Assembly (NCBI RefSeq): GCF_000281045.1
Contig: NW_008246070.1
Coordinates: 149,543 to 213,542, forward strand
Direction of reading: 5' to 3'
Length of the DNA: 64,000 nucleotides
Source: Saprolegnia diclina VS20
Lineage: Eukaryota > Oomycota > Saprolegniomycetes > Saprolegniales > Saprolegniaceae
Within the stretch, counting starts at the first letter, position 1; every line of letters starts with the position of its first letter. A program made the position numbers and the translations under genes. Positions 38,401 to 49,437 of the stretch are shown here, one piece after another. Below the pieces are notes generated by a model. It did no database searches. It saw only the letters and a program-made list of their open reading frames with translations, and was not told the DNA's origin.

Positions 38401-39693
38401 CCGCGCCGGGCGTCGGCTTCGAGGCGCTTGAGCGTCGCGCCGAGCTGCGCGAGGACGTCCTGGAGCCGCGACGCAAAGATGCGAGCGTCGTCTTGGGTCA
38501 CGACGGCAGCTGCAATGCCGTACGTCGAGCCCAACTTGGTCGCGAGGTCGGTCCGCGCGCGCATCGCCTCCTTTTGCTGCGCCATGGTGGCCTCCAGGAC
38601 GCCCTTTTCATGCGCGAGCTTGCGCTCGGCCTGGTCGACGCTCGCGAGCTCGTCTTGGAGCTGCGACTCTTGCGTCGAGAGATCTTGCACTTCCTTGCGC
38701 TTGATCGCGAGAATGCTGTCGTAGTTGGCGAGGATCTCTTCCAAGCTCTCGGTCGACTCGGCCATTTCACGCCCCATCTGCTGGTACACGCGTGTGATCT
38801 CGTCGCTTTTCTGCTTGACGACCGCTTCTTGCGCACGAAGCTGGTCGAGGACGCTGCGCACGTGGCCGAGCGCGGCCTCAGTCTCGTGGACGCGCGTCTC
38901 GCGCAGGTCAATGTCGCTCGAGAGCTGCGCATAGTCGGCTTGGAGCGACTCGAGCTTCGCCTGCTGCTCCTCGAGCTGCTCTTCCATCTCGCGCACGCGG
39001 CTCACCTGCTCGGCGAGCACGTCCAGGTCGCGCTTCATGTCCTTGGCAATGCCGACCCGGTCCTTCTTGAGCTTCTTGATCGCGTCGAGCGCCTTGGTGT
39101 AGCGAGCCGACTCAAAGATGTCGTCAAAGCGCTTCTTGAGCACGATACCTTCCTGGAGCGGCCAGTTGGACTCTTCCTGGTGGCAAAAAATCACGCTTTC
39201 GAGCACGGCCGCCGAGACGCCGAGGAGATCCGGGATGTGCTTGTCGAGCTCGCCGCACTTTTGGTTAATGCTGAGCTTCTTCCCGTGCTTGTCGAGCATG
39301 CGCACGACGCCGTCGAGCGCCTGGTACTTGCACGTGGACTTCATCTGCTGCAACCGGAACGTCCGTTGCACGACCATGGTCTGGCCGGCGCGGCTCTTGA
39401 AGCGCAGCCGAATGTTCGCCTTGACCTCGACGTCCCCGCGGATCTTGGGGTCGTGAATGAAGCTCTGGCCACTGCGCGCACTCGGCGGCAGCGACCCCGT
39501 GCAGCTGATCTTGAGGCACTCGATGATCGTCGTCTTGCCGCACCCTACGTGTCCCTCAGCGCTGGCCATCAAGAGGCGCCGTACCGTTGGCACCGAGGAT
39601 GACGGTGAGAGGCTGGTTAAACTCGATCGACTCGGCGCGCCCAGGGTAGAAGCTGCGGATGCCACAGATCGAGAGCTTCTCGATCGACGACAT
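35488..39693 (-). CDS. RAD50: RAD50 double-strand-break repair ATPase
   Basis: Five exons (39693-39585, 39544-35994, 35940-35807, 35759-35616, 35548-35488) give 1332 residues, against about 1310 in other eukaryotes. Exon 1 is [18 protein letters not shown] ... TVILGANG. A 40-nt intron splits Walker A, restored as [15 protein letters not shown]. The Q-loop region is [14 protein letters not shown] near residue 155. Long heptad coiled coils flank the zinc hook CCPLCQRG near 690. The C-terminal lobe has the ABC signature [19 protein letters not shown], Walker [16 protein letters not shown] and [13 protein letters not shown] (switch His). RAD50 tethers DNA ends with MRE11 and NBS1. The end IYRPNDDI follows a short last exon. 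Confidence 0.97.
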
Positions 39694-40033
39694 GCTGGAC
39701 CGACGAAGCAGCGCTCGCGGGAATCTTTGGGAATGGATATTGGCAACTATCCATTGTTGGAGTTTTGATAAAGGAGCAGATCATTGCCGGCAAGATACTG
39801 GGCTTTCTTTTCGCACCGTCTTTTGCGCTGAGCGCAGAGCTCAGCACCCGCAATAAGAAACTTCTTACTGCCGTAGGACGAGGTGGATCGTTCGGTCGAC
39901 CGGCGAATGCTAGCTGCCGAGAGCGTCGAGAGCCCTTGGCGCGAGCAATTAACTGACCCTGTACGGATAATTCGGTATCCATTCCTGCAGGTTTTTACCT
40001 ACCGGTACATGAAACGTTGTGGGAGAATAAGAT
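39694..40033. other. Divergent RAD50/coiled-coil gene intergenic region
   Basis: This 340-bp region lies between outward-facing genes. It holds CGGATAATTCGGTATCC, a near-palindrome, at about 39964-39980. No coding segment was seen. Confidence 0.45.
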
Positions 40034-43000
40034 ATGATCGGCGCCAGGCCACCACCAGCAGCGCGCCGGTCCGTGAAGAAGCGCGATGGCCGGCGCGCGG
40101 ACGGCCTTGGTCTCGTGCCGCAGTGGGACGCTTCGGCCCCGACGGTGCTCTTCCCGTCCATCTCGACGCCACGCAAGGCCGAGTCGCCGCGCTGTACGTC
40201 GTCACAGCAGCCGCGCTCGACCGTCACACCACGCGCCGCAGACGCGCGTCAGCCTTATTCACTAAACACACAGAACCTCAAGCATCCGCTACCGCAGCGG
40301 CCAGCCAGCCAAGGATCGGCGTCGCCACGGCCGTTGGGCTTGAGCCGCGACGAGACAGCCAAGTACCAGTTTCTGCCACGGAAGCCCACGACGATAGCGA
40401 GCCCGCCAAGCACACCGCGCACGCGAAACCGCCCAACGCCATGTCAGACGCAAGAGACGTGGGTATCGTCACTCGTCGTGCCAGTGAATGCTGCCGTCGA
40501 GACCATCGAAGCGTTCGCAGGACCCAATAGGACGCTCGGCGAGACGAGCCACGCCGGCGTGTTGCACCTCTTTCTCGAAGACTGGCTCGAGCGCTTCGAG
40601 TCGGAGGACATCAACTACCGCTCCATCGGTACTACGCTGTAGGTACCATGACTCACGTACGCCTAGTCGTGCATGCCCAAGTCGGTTTTACCGAAATCCA
40701 ACGGCTCACATGCCACATGAGCCTCCCGAACGACGTCATGGCCACCTTTTGCTGCATGCTCCTCGGTACCCGCCGAATGCGCGCCTGACTGCAGCATAGT
40801 GACGAGTGTAGACCGGCTCGCACACTACTTTGGCCCGTACGAAGGCCTCTTGACGCTCTTGAGCAGCGAAGTGCAGCGCACGATGTACGTGCGTCCGTCG
40901 ACAGGGCGCAAGCTCTTCCACGAGACAACGTACTTTACAGCCGTCAAGCAAGCGCAGGGCGACGTCAAGAGCCGCATCGACCGGCGGTGCGACCGCCCCG
41001 TTTGCCTTTGTCTCGTCCTTACCAGTGACAACGTAGACGGCGCTGCCTGACGCGCAACCTGTTTCTCGAAAAGGAGCTCGTGCACGCGCAGCAGACGCTC
41101 GAGTCAGCGCTGCAAGACTGGAGCGACGAGGTCGTCAAGTCGTGCTTGTACGCGTGGTACGAGACGTCCGTCGTGCGCAAGAAGGTCGAGTTTTTCGTTT
41201 CTATGACGTGGCACGCCCACCGCGACGCTAGGTCTTGGCCAAGAACCTGCGCTGGTTCTCCATGTGGTTTTCGGGCTCGCCGCGCACGCTGGTGGCGTCG
41301 ACGTTTGAAGACTGGCGGCGCTTTGTCCTCGTTAGCACAAGCCTTCGCATTACGCAAAAGCTCCAGGAAGATTGGTATCGATGGGCGATCTAGTGTGAGC
41401 GCTGAACGGGGCTGCGCCGATAGCGACAAGGTCGCCATCGCTCAAAAGAACGTGACCGAGCTCTCCGAGACCAACGTCGCGCTTCAAGACGAGTACGACC
41501 GCTTGCGCGAAGAGAACCGGCTGCTTCTCGAGTCGATTCAAGCATTCACAACACACATCGAGCATGGTGCGCGTGTGTATCAAGTTGAAATATTGACACA
41601 TGGAGAGTAGCCAAAGTGTTTCTCAAGACCACGCCGTCGCGCGAAGAAAGCGTGTGCTTTGACGGACAGCTGCGCATGGAAGTCGTCGCGGAGATTGCGC
41701 ACTACGTCTTCGAGTCGCTCTTACGACTGCAGTACAACACGGGCTTCCACCAACCCACCTTGTTTGCGGTGTGTTGTGTCTCTTTTGTATCAAGTTTGTA
41801 TCGAGTTGGCGGCAGGTGACGCCGGACTCGTACTGTCTCGAGGAGCTTGCGGCCTTTGCGCTTGGCAAGACGCAGCCGAGTGACTTTCCGACGGTCCAGG
41901 ATATGACAGCGGACGACATGTTCAGTCTCGTCGCTGGCGTCCACCACGCGTGCGTGAACCGCGCCAACTGTCTCGTCTTTTGCTCCATGCAGCCAATGAC
42001 GCCGTCCACGGTATTGGTCCAAAGCTCTCAAAACTATCAATGTATCAGGTTGCAGGTCGACACGATGTATGCGATGGTGCGCGATTGGCAGCGACAGGTT
42101 GAGCACTACGCGGCGACGTCGACGCTGTACTACGCGCGGCACTTTGAGGACCACGAGGCATCCGTGGCCCCGCCGTCGCAAGGTCCGTTCGCCTCTCTTT
42201 GCATTCACAAAGGAATTGTTGATTCTAGCGGCGGTCGCCAAAATGCGTTCGTCGCAGGCCCAGTCGAAACCCGTCTTGGCCGACATGGCGACGGTGCACG
42301 CGCAGTCGCAGCTGACGCTACTTCAGACAATTGTACCCGACGACGTCAAGGCGGACTTTGGACTGCACTGGCGGTACCTCGTCCTCGGCCGCCTCTTTAT
42401 GGAGCTCAGCGCCCTTCTCTTTGACCCGTGCGAGATGAACCCGTACTTCCGGAACGCTTGCATCTCGCTTGCGATACGAGACATCGAGATGGCTCGCCTT
42501 GCGCAGCTCCAGACAGCGTGCGACGGCGAACTGCCGCCGTTGCAGCGCCGCCTCACTATATCCGAAGAGCTGACGCAAGAGCCCAAGCCACTGCCTGCGC
42601 TGGCCGCCGACTGCATCGCCGACAGCTACCGGATATGGCACGACGTCTGTGCCGACCTCATGGCTGGTGGTGTCGTGCAGAGCAGTGCGTCCGAGCTCCA
42701 CCACGACACGAGCGAGATGGTGCTGCCGTCGTCCGAGGTGCGATCTCTAAACCCAAATGCAATTGGGCGAACGTCATGTAGAAGCGCGCCTCCAAGAAGA
42801 TGTCGATCACGTCGCTGAGCCACATGCCAACGATGCGCCTACCAAAGCGACTACCACAAGCCGACCACTGCGAACCTCAACCCACGAGCATTTACATCAC
42901 GGGCTCGTCTGCCGCGAGCAAGAAGTTTGGCGACTTTGTCTCGGCCAAGCTCCACGTCGTGCCCAAGGAGCCCGTGCACGACCTCAATCGCACCGTCCAG

Positions 43001-44210
43001 ACGCTGCATGCGACGCTTTTGGCGATCCAGAGCAAGGGCCAAGAGGTGCTACCTTGATACCTAGTATCGCTGTGGTCGAGACATCGACTAGGTCCGCGCC
43101 ATGCACGCTGCGGTGCCCCATGCGCGGGCGTCGAATTGGGGCCACGCGAGCGCTCTTGTCGCGCAGAAAGAACACGCCAAGCTGGCCTCGCGCCGGGCGA
43201 CCGTGGCGGTCGTTGTCGGTATTGATGCAATGTGTACATATGGATGCAACGCACTCGACGGTAGACGTCCGCCCGAGCTTGCACACAGCGATTAGCTGGG
43301 AGACGCCAGGGATAGCGGCGCTGCTCCAAGACGAGACCGATCCGTCGCCCGAGATGGTCTCTGTCCGTGCCCTCTTCCAAGAGCACGAGCGCGCATTCCG
43401 CGCCATGTACACAACCCCCAGCAACGACACTCTCTCCCACGCGCTCTCGCTCGACGAGCTCTGGCGCGTTCTCAAGCGCATGCGGCTGACGACCAAAGTC
43501 GTGCCGGTCCCCAAGGACGACGAGACGTACGCTGTTGCTGGTAAAGGCTTAACTGTAGTGATGCGACTAGGCAACACATCCCGGTCGTCGACTTGGCCGA
43601 AATTGTCCTCCGCATCTGCAACGAGCAGTTTGGCGAGCTCTACCGGCTCTCGCGGCGCGTCGAGCTGTTCATTTCGTTGCACTTGTGCCATGCTGTCGAG
43701 GTGCGGTCGCCGCTTCGAGACCTCACGGCGACGCCGCAAGTCCGCGTACTTGCCATCCAGAGTCTTGGCCAATAATACCTGAGACCGATATTGTAGTCGA
43801 CGCTAACGGACCACAAGGATGTGCTCTTTGGCATCTTCAAAGCGTACGCGGTCAAGCTGAAAGGCAAGGACAAAGGCGCCGTGCCGCAGCACCTCACCAA
43901 GCGCGAGTGGTCGCTCTTCCTCCGCGTAGGCTGCATACACTGATAGTTGGCTGACACTACGTCGCATTAGGAGTACGGACTCTGGACACCGCGGCTCTCG
44001 ATCGAGCTCGCGAACGCACTCTTCCTCAACGTGCAAGATGGCGCACTGGACGAAGCAGAGGTGTCGGCCAATATGCTCTACTCGGAGTTTTGCGAGGCCG
44101 TTGTCGGGCTCGCTGGCTACGCGCTGCCCGACCCGTTCATCGACTGGCCCGTCAAGACCGCGCTCTTCATCAAGCGCTACTTCATCGACAAAGCATCGGG
44201 CAAGTCGTAG
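40034..44210 (+). CDS. Large multi-exon coiled-coil protein, unknown (possibly axonemal)
   Basis: One gene with at least a dozen exons. The basic, disordered N-terminus starts MIGARPPPAARRSVKKRDG. VLHLFLEDWLERFESEDINY, helical LTLLSSEVQRTMYVRPSTG and KNLRWFSMWFSGSPRTLVAS follow, then a coiled coil VTELSETNVALQDEYDRL. Later exons give LRMEVVAEIAHYVFESLLR, YALPDPFIDW and KTALFIKRYFIDKASGKS at the end. A 45-nt intron at about 42739-42780 joins LPSSE to KRASKKMSITSL in phase, which argues for one gene rather than two. The end (LYSEFCEAVVGLAGYALPD) resembles the C-terminal helical/EF-hand-like module of several ciliary proteins, but this is weak. I do not recognise the family. Exon borders are partly unresolved. 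Confidence 0.7.
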
Positions 44211-44617
44211 CGCTGAGTGTTTAATGGCAAGGCAGTAGTTTCGTCTGGCTTGTGTTGGCGCATGTACCGTGTGACCAGGGTCGCCGCCGACGGCGTGCGA
44301 TGAGATATCTCAGTCGACCCCACATGATCCGTTGTCGACAGGCCCACACTTGAGCGGTTCCGACAAGTTGACCAAACTCGATGGCTCGCTCTTGAGAGCG
44401 CTCTGGGCGCCGGTGGACTTGAGGGCGCTATCGGCGAACCTGCGTCGATGTTGCTGGCGGCGCGTGCACTGCCATGGGTGCGAAGCCGCGCCGATCGATG
44501 CAACTGGGAGTTTGGGTGATTGAAAGGACGCGATTTGATTGGCTGTGGACCGCTGCCATCTGCTTATTTACGGGCCACCCCTTTCAACGCGCCTGTCTAA
44601 ATTCATTTTCTCCGACC
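44211..44617. promoter_or_regulatory. Upstream region of MATE 1 with a TTTGATTGG box
   Basis: The region between the coiled-coil gene and MATE 1 holds ATTTGATTGG with ATTGG at 44538-44542, 76 bp before the ATG. The rest shows no gene or repeat. Confidence 0.5.
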
Positions 44618-46309
44618 ATGACCACGCCGCCGCCCGAGACTGCCAAGCGAATGACCGAAGCGACGTCGCTCCTCTCCTGTGAGCTCGGCGCCATCGACGA
44701 CACGCCGGACGCGTGGGTCGAGTGGCGCAGCCTCGTGACGCTCTCGGGTCCTGTCGTACGATGATGCTCTGAGCACACCCTTCGTCACCTGATGCCAACG
44801 GATAGATCTTTACACTCCTCATGGAGTACCTTCCGTGCCTCACCAACGTCGTGCTCGTCGGACAAATGGACTCGCCGCACACCAAGGCGTACGTCGACGC
44901 GGCCTCGATCTCGGGCATGGTATGTACATGATGGTCTAGAACAGTGGAGACATTATTGGCTGTGTAGTACTTGAACATTACGTCCATCTCGGTCGGCCTC
45001 GGCATGGCCACCGCCATGGACACGCTCTGCACGCAGGCGTACGGCGCGGGCAACACCAAGAAGTTTGGCGTCTACCTCCAAAGCGCACTCCTCAGTGTCG
45101 GCCTGGTACACTCCATGTACTGCCTAGTTGTCGGTGCTGATGTACATCTGTAGATACTAATACCGGTCGTCCTCCTCGACTGGTTCGCGGAGGACGTGCT
45201 CTTGGCGCTGGGCCAAGACCCGGAAATTTCGGCGCTCGCGGGCATCTTTACGCGCTACACGACCCTCGGCCTTCCCTTTCTCTTCTTCTACGAGCTCGTG
45301 AAAAAGCTATTGCAAGCGTACAACATTGTACTGCCGATGGCGGCGATGACGGTCCTCAGCAACCTCCTCCACGTTGTCTTGGGGTACTACCTCACCAACT
45401 ACACGACCCTCGGGTTCTACGGCGCCGGCCTCGCGCGCTCCGTGAGCTACATGGCGCTGCCGCTGCTCATGGTGCCCTACTTTTGCTACAACCCGGTGTA
45501 CCGCGAGTGGAACCTGCGCTGCAACTACGCCGAGGCCGTCGCGCATTTGCCCGAAATCTTCCTCTTTGGCATCCCCGGCATGCTCATGATGATGATGGAG
45601 TGGACGGCTTTTGAGCTCCTCACGCTCTTCACGGGGCTCATGCCCAACCCGATGGTCACGATCGGCGTCAACTCGGTATGTTGTGCGCACTTGAAAGATT
45701 GATACTTATCATGTACTTTAGATTCTGATGAACGTCGTGTCGATCGTGTACATGATCTTCATGGGTATCTCGGTCGCTGTCAACATCCGCATGGGCAACA
45801 TGCTTGGCGCCAACAAGCCGCGCCACGCCAAGCTCATCATGGCCATGGGCTACGGCCTCACGTGCGCATGTGTCACGCTGACGTTTGCGAGCATTTACTT
45901 TGGCCGCTTTCTCATCCCCGAGCTCTTCCTGCACGACCCCGAAGTCACGTCGTACGTCGAGCGAGTACAAAGTGTGGTCTCAGTCTCATCGTTTAGGCGA
46001 GCGTCGTGGGCGCTCCTCTTCCTCTTGCCATGCCACGTTATTGACGCGCTCAACGGCAACTCGCAGGGCGCCCTTCGCGCGATGGGCCACCAGCAAGTGG
46101 CCACGTACGTGAACGCCGGGTCGTTTTACTTGGTGGGCATTCCTGTCGCGGCCTTTTGCGCGTTTTACTTGAACTGGAGCGTCGAAGGGCTCTGGGCCGG
46201 CTTCACGACTGGCCCCCTCACGGCGTGTTGCATCTACCTCACGCTGCTCTCGCGCGTCAATTGGTCCGACGTCGCCACCGAAGCCGTCACGCGCGCCGAG
46301 ACCGACTAA
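44618..46309 (+). CDS. MATE-family efflux transporter 1
   Basis: Six exons encode about 500 residues of the multidrug and toxic compound extrusion family (cation-coupled antiporters, 12 spans). The start is MTTPPPETAKRMTEATSLL. Signatures: WVEWRSLVTLSGPV, then IFTLLMEYLPCLTNVVLVGQ, the MATE motif ISVGLGMATAMDTLCTQAYG, ILIPVVLLDWFAEDVLLALG, YTTLGLPFLFFYELVKKLLQ, GVNSILMNVVSIVYMIFMGI, RMGNMLGANKPRHAK and LFLLPCHVIDALNGNSQGAL. Short introns follow SGPV, SGM, SVGL, GVNS and YVE. It is the first of three tandem paralogues transcribed the same way. The substrate is unknown. Confidence 0.93.
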
Positions 46310-46895
46310 GATCGTAGAGATACTACCTACGACATAAACACACGGCAACTGAATGGTCCGCGCCATTGACGATGCGCTGCATTTGCCAAACTACAAAGCA
46401 TTTGAACAGCTTCAGTGATGTTTTGCCAGAGCACAGCCTGAGCGCACTCATTATCTTGAACCAGATTGAAGCGCTGTGGCAGCGCGTTGACAGTGACAAC
46501 CGCAACGACGTTGATGGGACGAAGTTAATCGGTTATACATACTCGAATATATAGAAAGAGTTGTTTCTGGATACTGGGCACGAGAGACGCACACGTTTGG
46601 GTGAGCTTGCCGAGACCGTCGCGCAGCGTCTTGGCCGATCGCGAATCTTTCTTTGCCCAAGCGTTCTAGCATTGTGCGCGAGCGGACCTACTTCACTGTC
46701 GCTGAGAGCAGGCCGGGATCCGATCGGACGTCGCACCCCAACCAGCTCTGCCAACCTTGATTTTGGCAAGGGTCAATAATTATTGACGTGATTTTGGTCA
46801 CATTCGAGCTACGCATGCATTTTGTGAAATGTCAGAATGTTGGTGGACCACCGGCGTGCGTCTTTGCAGTGTGCCGATCGCCCCCGCCGAGCAAG
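46310..46895. other. Intergenic region between MATE 1 and MATE 2
   Basis: This 586-bp region shows no coding segment, no repeat, and no obvious similarity to the other two MATE promoters. A TATATAG-like AT stretch lies near 46547-46554. Confidence 0.45.
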
Positions 46896-48577
46896 ATGAT
46901 GTCCGAGAGAACGCTCCTCGTGCATGACCCGCTGCGGCGCATGGCGCTGCAGGCGAAGGAGGAGCCCCAGGTGCATGTCGCTACCGAGCTCTCGTCCCTC
47001 CTGCGGCTGGCAGGCCCCATGGTACCGCGCCCGCGTCGCCCTACCGCTCCACTTTTCCCCACGTTAGGTCTTGACACTCCTGCTCGAGTACCTGCCCGGC
47101 GTCACCAACGTCATCTTGGCTGGGCAAATGCCAGGAAGCAGCGTCTCGGCCAAGTACGTGGCCGCGGCCGCCATGTCGAGCACGGTGCTCAAACTCAAAA
47201 TGCTCTGTGTAACCATGACCTCTCTTTGTACTATAGTACCTCAACGTCACGTCGATTGCAATCGTACTGGGCTTTGCGACAGCCGTCGATACGCTCGGAT
47301 CGAAAGGACCGTTCAAGCGCGACGAGCTCCTACCGAGCGCGTGCATGGCCTTCACCGCCGTACGCTTTGCATAGTCTCGAGGCTCTACGCGCTCATTCGG
47401 ATCATTTCGCCTAGATGTGCGTGCCCATCTGTCTTCTCAACGTTCATGCAGCGTCCATTCTGCGCTTCTTGGGCCAGGACCCGTCGCTCGCGCTTCTCGC
47501 GGGCGACATCATCCAGTGGTCGACGCTGGGTCTGCCGTTCCTCTTCCTGTACGAAGTGCTGAAGAAGCAACTGCACCTCCAAGGCATCGTTGGTCCTCCG
47601 ATTCTGGTCGCTCTCACGAGCAACGTCCTGCACATTGCGCTCGGATATGCGCTCACGCAGTTTACGAGCCTTGGTGTGGCGGGTGTCGGCCTCGCGCGGG
47701 CGGTTGCGTACCTTGCGCTGCCCGGTTTGCTTCTCTGGCACATGCAGCGACGGGGCCTTACATCGTCATGGGCACTCCCGACGCGTGCGAGCGTCTGCAC
47801 ATTTGCGCGATACGGCCTCCCAGGCACGGCGACCATGCAGCTTGAGTGGGGTGCGCTGGCGCTGCTCGTGCTCGTCTCTGGCCGGCTGCCCGACCCGATC
47901 ACGGCCGTCGGCGTCAATTCGGTCCGTGTTTTGTTTTATTTTACGGGAAAATGACGTAGCAGCGTAGATTTTCGTCACCTTGCTCTCACTCTTGTACGTG
48001 CTCTTTTACGGTCTCTCGCTTGCGATCGCAGCGCGCCTGCGATTTTTTCTGGGTGCCAACCGCCCGCGCCACGCATCCGCGACCGTGCAGCTCGGCTACG
48101 CGGTGTGTATTGTGGGCGCGACGGTCACATGTAGCAGCATCTTCTTGGGGCGCTCGCTGCTCTCGACCGCCTTCCTCGCGTACGATCCTGCCATTCTCAC
48201 GTACACATTCGTTATCACCAGCAACGAAGTCATTGCTACGGCGGTGTAGGCGGGCGACCGTGGCCGTGCTCTTTGTCATACCGCTGCACTTTCTTGACGC
48301 GCTCAACGCAGTCTCGCAAGGCGTCTTGCGCGGCATCGACCGTCCGGGCTCTGCGACGTTCGTCAACGTTGTTGCGTACTACGTCGTCGGCCTCCTCCTC
48401 GCATCGTACTGCGCCTTCTTCCTCGAGCTCGACCTCGAAGGGCTTTGGATCGGGTATGCGCTCGGCCTCGTCTTTGCGGGCGGCATCTACTGGGTCCTCT
48501 TGAGCCACATCAGCTGGAAGCGCATGGCCTTCGAGGCGTTCACGCGAGCCCAGGTCCCCCATCTCCCCAACGTGTAG
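46896..48577 (+). CDS. MATE-family transporter 2 (diverged member)
   Basis: A tandem paralogue with the same exon plan. The start MMSERTLLVHDPLRRM is followed by VLTLLLEYLPGVTNVILAGQ, a short YLNVTSIAIVLGFATAVDTL, then WSTLGLPFLFLYEVLKKQLH, LVSGRLPDPITAVGVNS, IFVTLLSLLYVLFYGLSLAI, FFLGANRPRHASATVQLGY and VIPLHFLDALNAVSQGVLRG. The segment after the DTL motif (GSKGPFKRDELLPSACMAF) has lost the conserved CxQAYGAG-type sequence of MATE 1 and 3 and is about five residues shorter. All exons remain open, so it may be a functionally changed transporter or an early relic. Intron positions after LAGPM, GVNS and TYT match the neighbours. Confidence 0.85.
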
Positions 48578-49437
48578 CGGCGCCTGCCACGAGTCGCCAT
48601 TTGATTGGACCATTCGAAATTTTTGTCGCACTTGATTGGTTGATTATTTCAAAGGGATCGCGAGAGCTGAAAATTGTGGATCGAGCAGCACGCTGATGCA
48701 TCACACGCGCTTTCCCCGCAGCCATTGCTGCTTGCCTGAGCTACTCGTTGATCGCCGGACGAGCTACTTGCGCGGCTGCTTACGCCGAGCCGTTGGCGTG
48801 CCATCATACGCAGTAATGAATGGTCTGCGCGATGCACGTGATCGATGATAGGCCATACCAGTCAAGCCCTGCTATCACCACGCCCACTGGACCAAAGGTC
48901 TGCATGTGCGCATCGAAGTATTTTCTTGTTCGGTGCATTAGCTACGCACTTGAAGCCGAGGCAGCCACGCAGATCTGTGAGATGGAGATGGTGGTATGCA
49001 CGCCACGCGCCGTCGCCAGCGAGTGCCCCCATCAGCGACAAGTGATCTTTGGCTGGCGTCAAACTTGCATATCAGATATCACCGTGCCTGACCAAGGGCG
49101 AACGTGGTCCACTCGTGGCGAGTCTTTGGCCGACCGAAGATTGCCAACGGAAGAGGAGCGGTCTGTCATCCCCACAGCGTGCATGCTCCGTGGCACTAAA
49201 CATAAAGCTGTTGGCGCATGGGATGAGCTCGCTATTCTCGTCTGCTCGCGTATCGTAGATCTTCTAGCGCACGTGGGTGCTGTCGCTGGGTGCACTCGCT
49301 GGGTGGGAATCTTGGCGGCCGACTTGGCCTTTCCAGGGAAACTTCGAACGACCAATCCGCGCCCGCGACGGCGTTTCCTGGCGTTTGATTGGTCACTGTC
49401 TCCGGCTCTATCACAAGCATCCTCATTTCGCAATCCG
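48578..49437. other. Long intergenic region between MATE 2 and MATE 3
   Basis: This 860-bp region holds TTTGATTGG at about 48601-48609 and a second TGATTGG near 48632, then TTTGATTGG with ATTGG at 49388-49392, 46 bp before the MATE 3 ATG. A frame in phase with MATE 3 is open from an ATG at 48820, but its translation has no membrane spans or family features. Confidence 0.5.

Noticed and set aside
35856-39602. Long open frames antisense to RAD50 (about 600 codons each)
   Set aside because: They mirror the RAD50 exon with Arg/Leu-rich low-complexity translations, an effect of GC-rich codon bias. RAD50 on the other strand has every family motif.
39617-39746. N-terminal extension of the RAD50 frame upstream of the intron
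   Set aside because: The continuous frame reads a non-conserved leader. Splicing from the ATG at 39693 restores the canonical RAD50 start and Walker A.
42757-42800. Gene boundary between two coiled-coil genes
   Set aside because: A standard short intron joins the flanking exons in phase, so one gene is the simpler reading.
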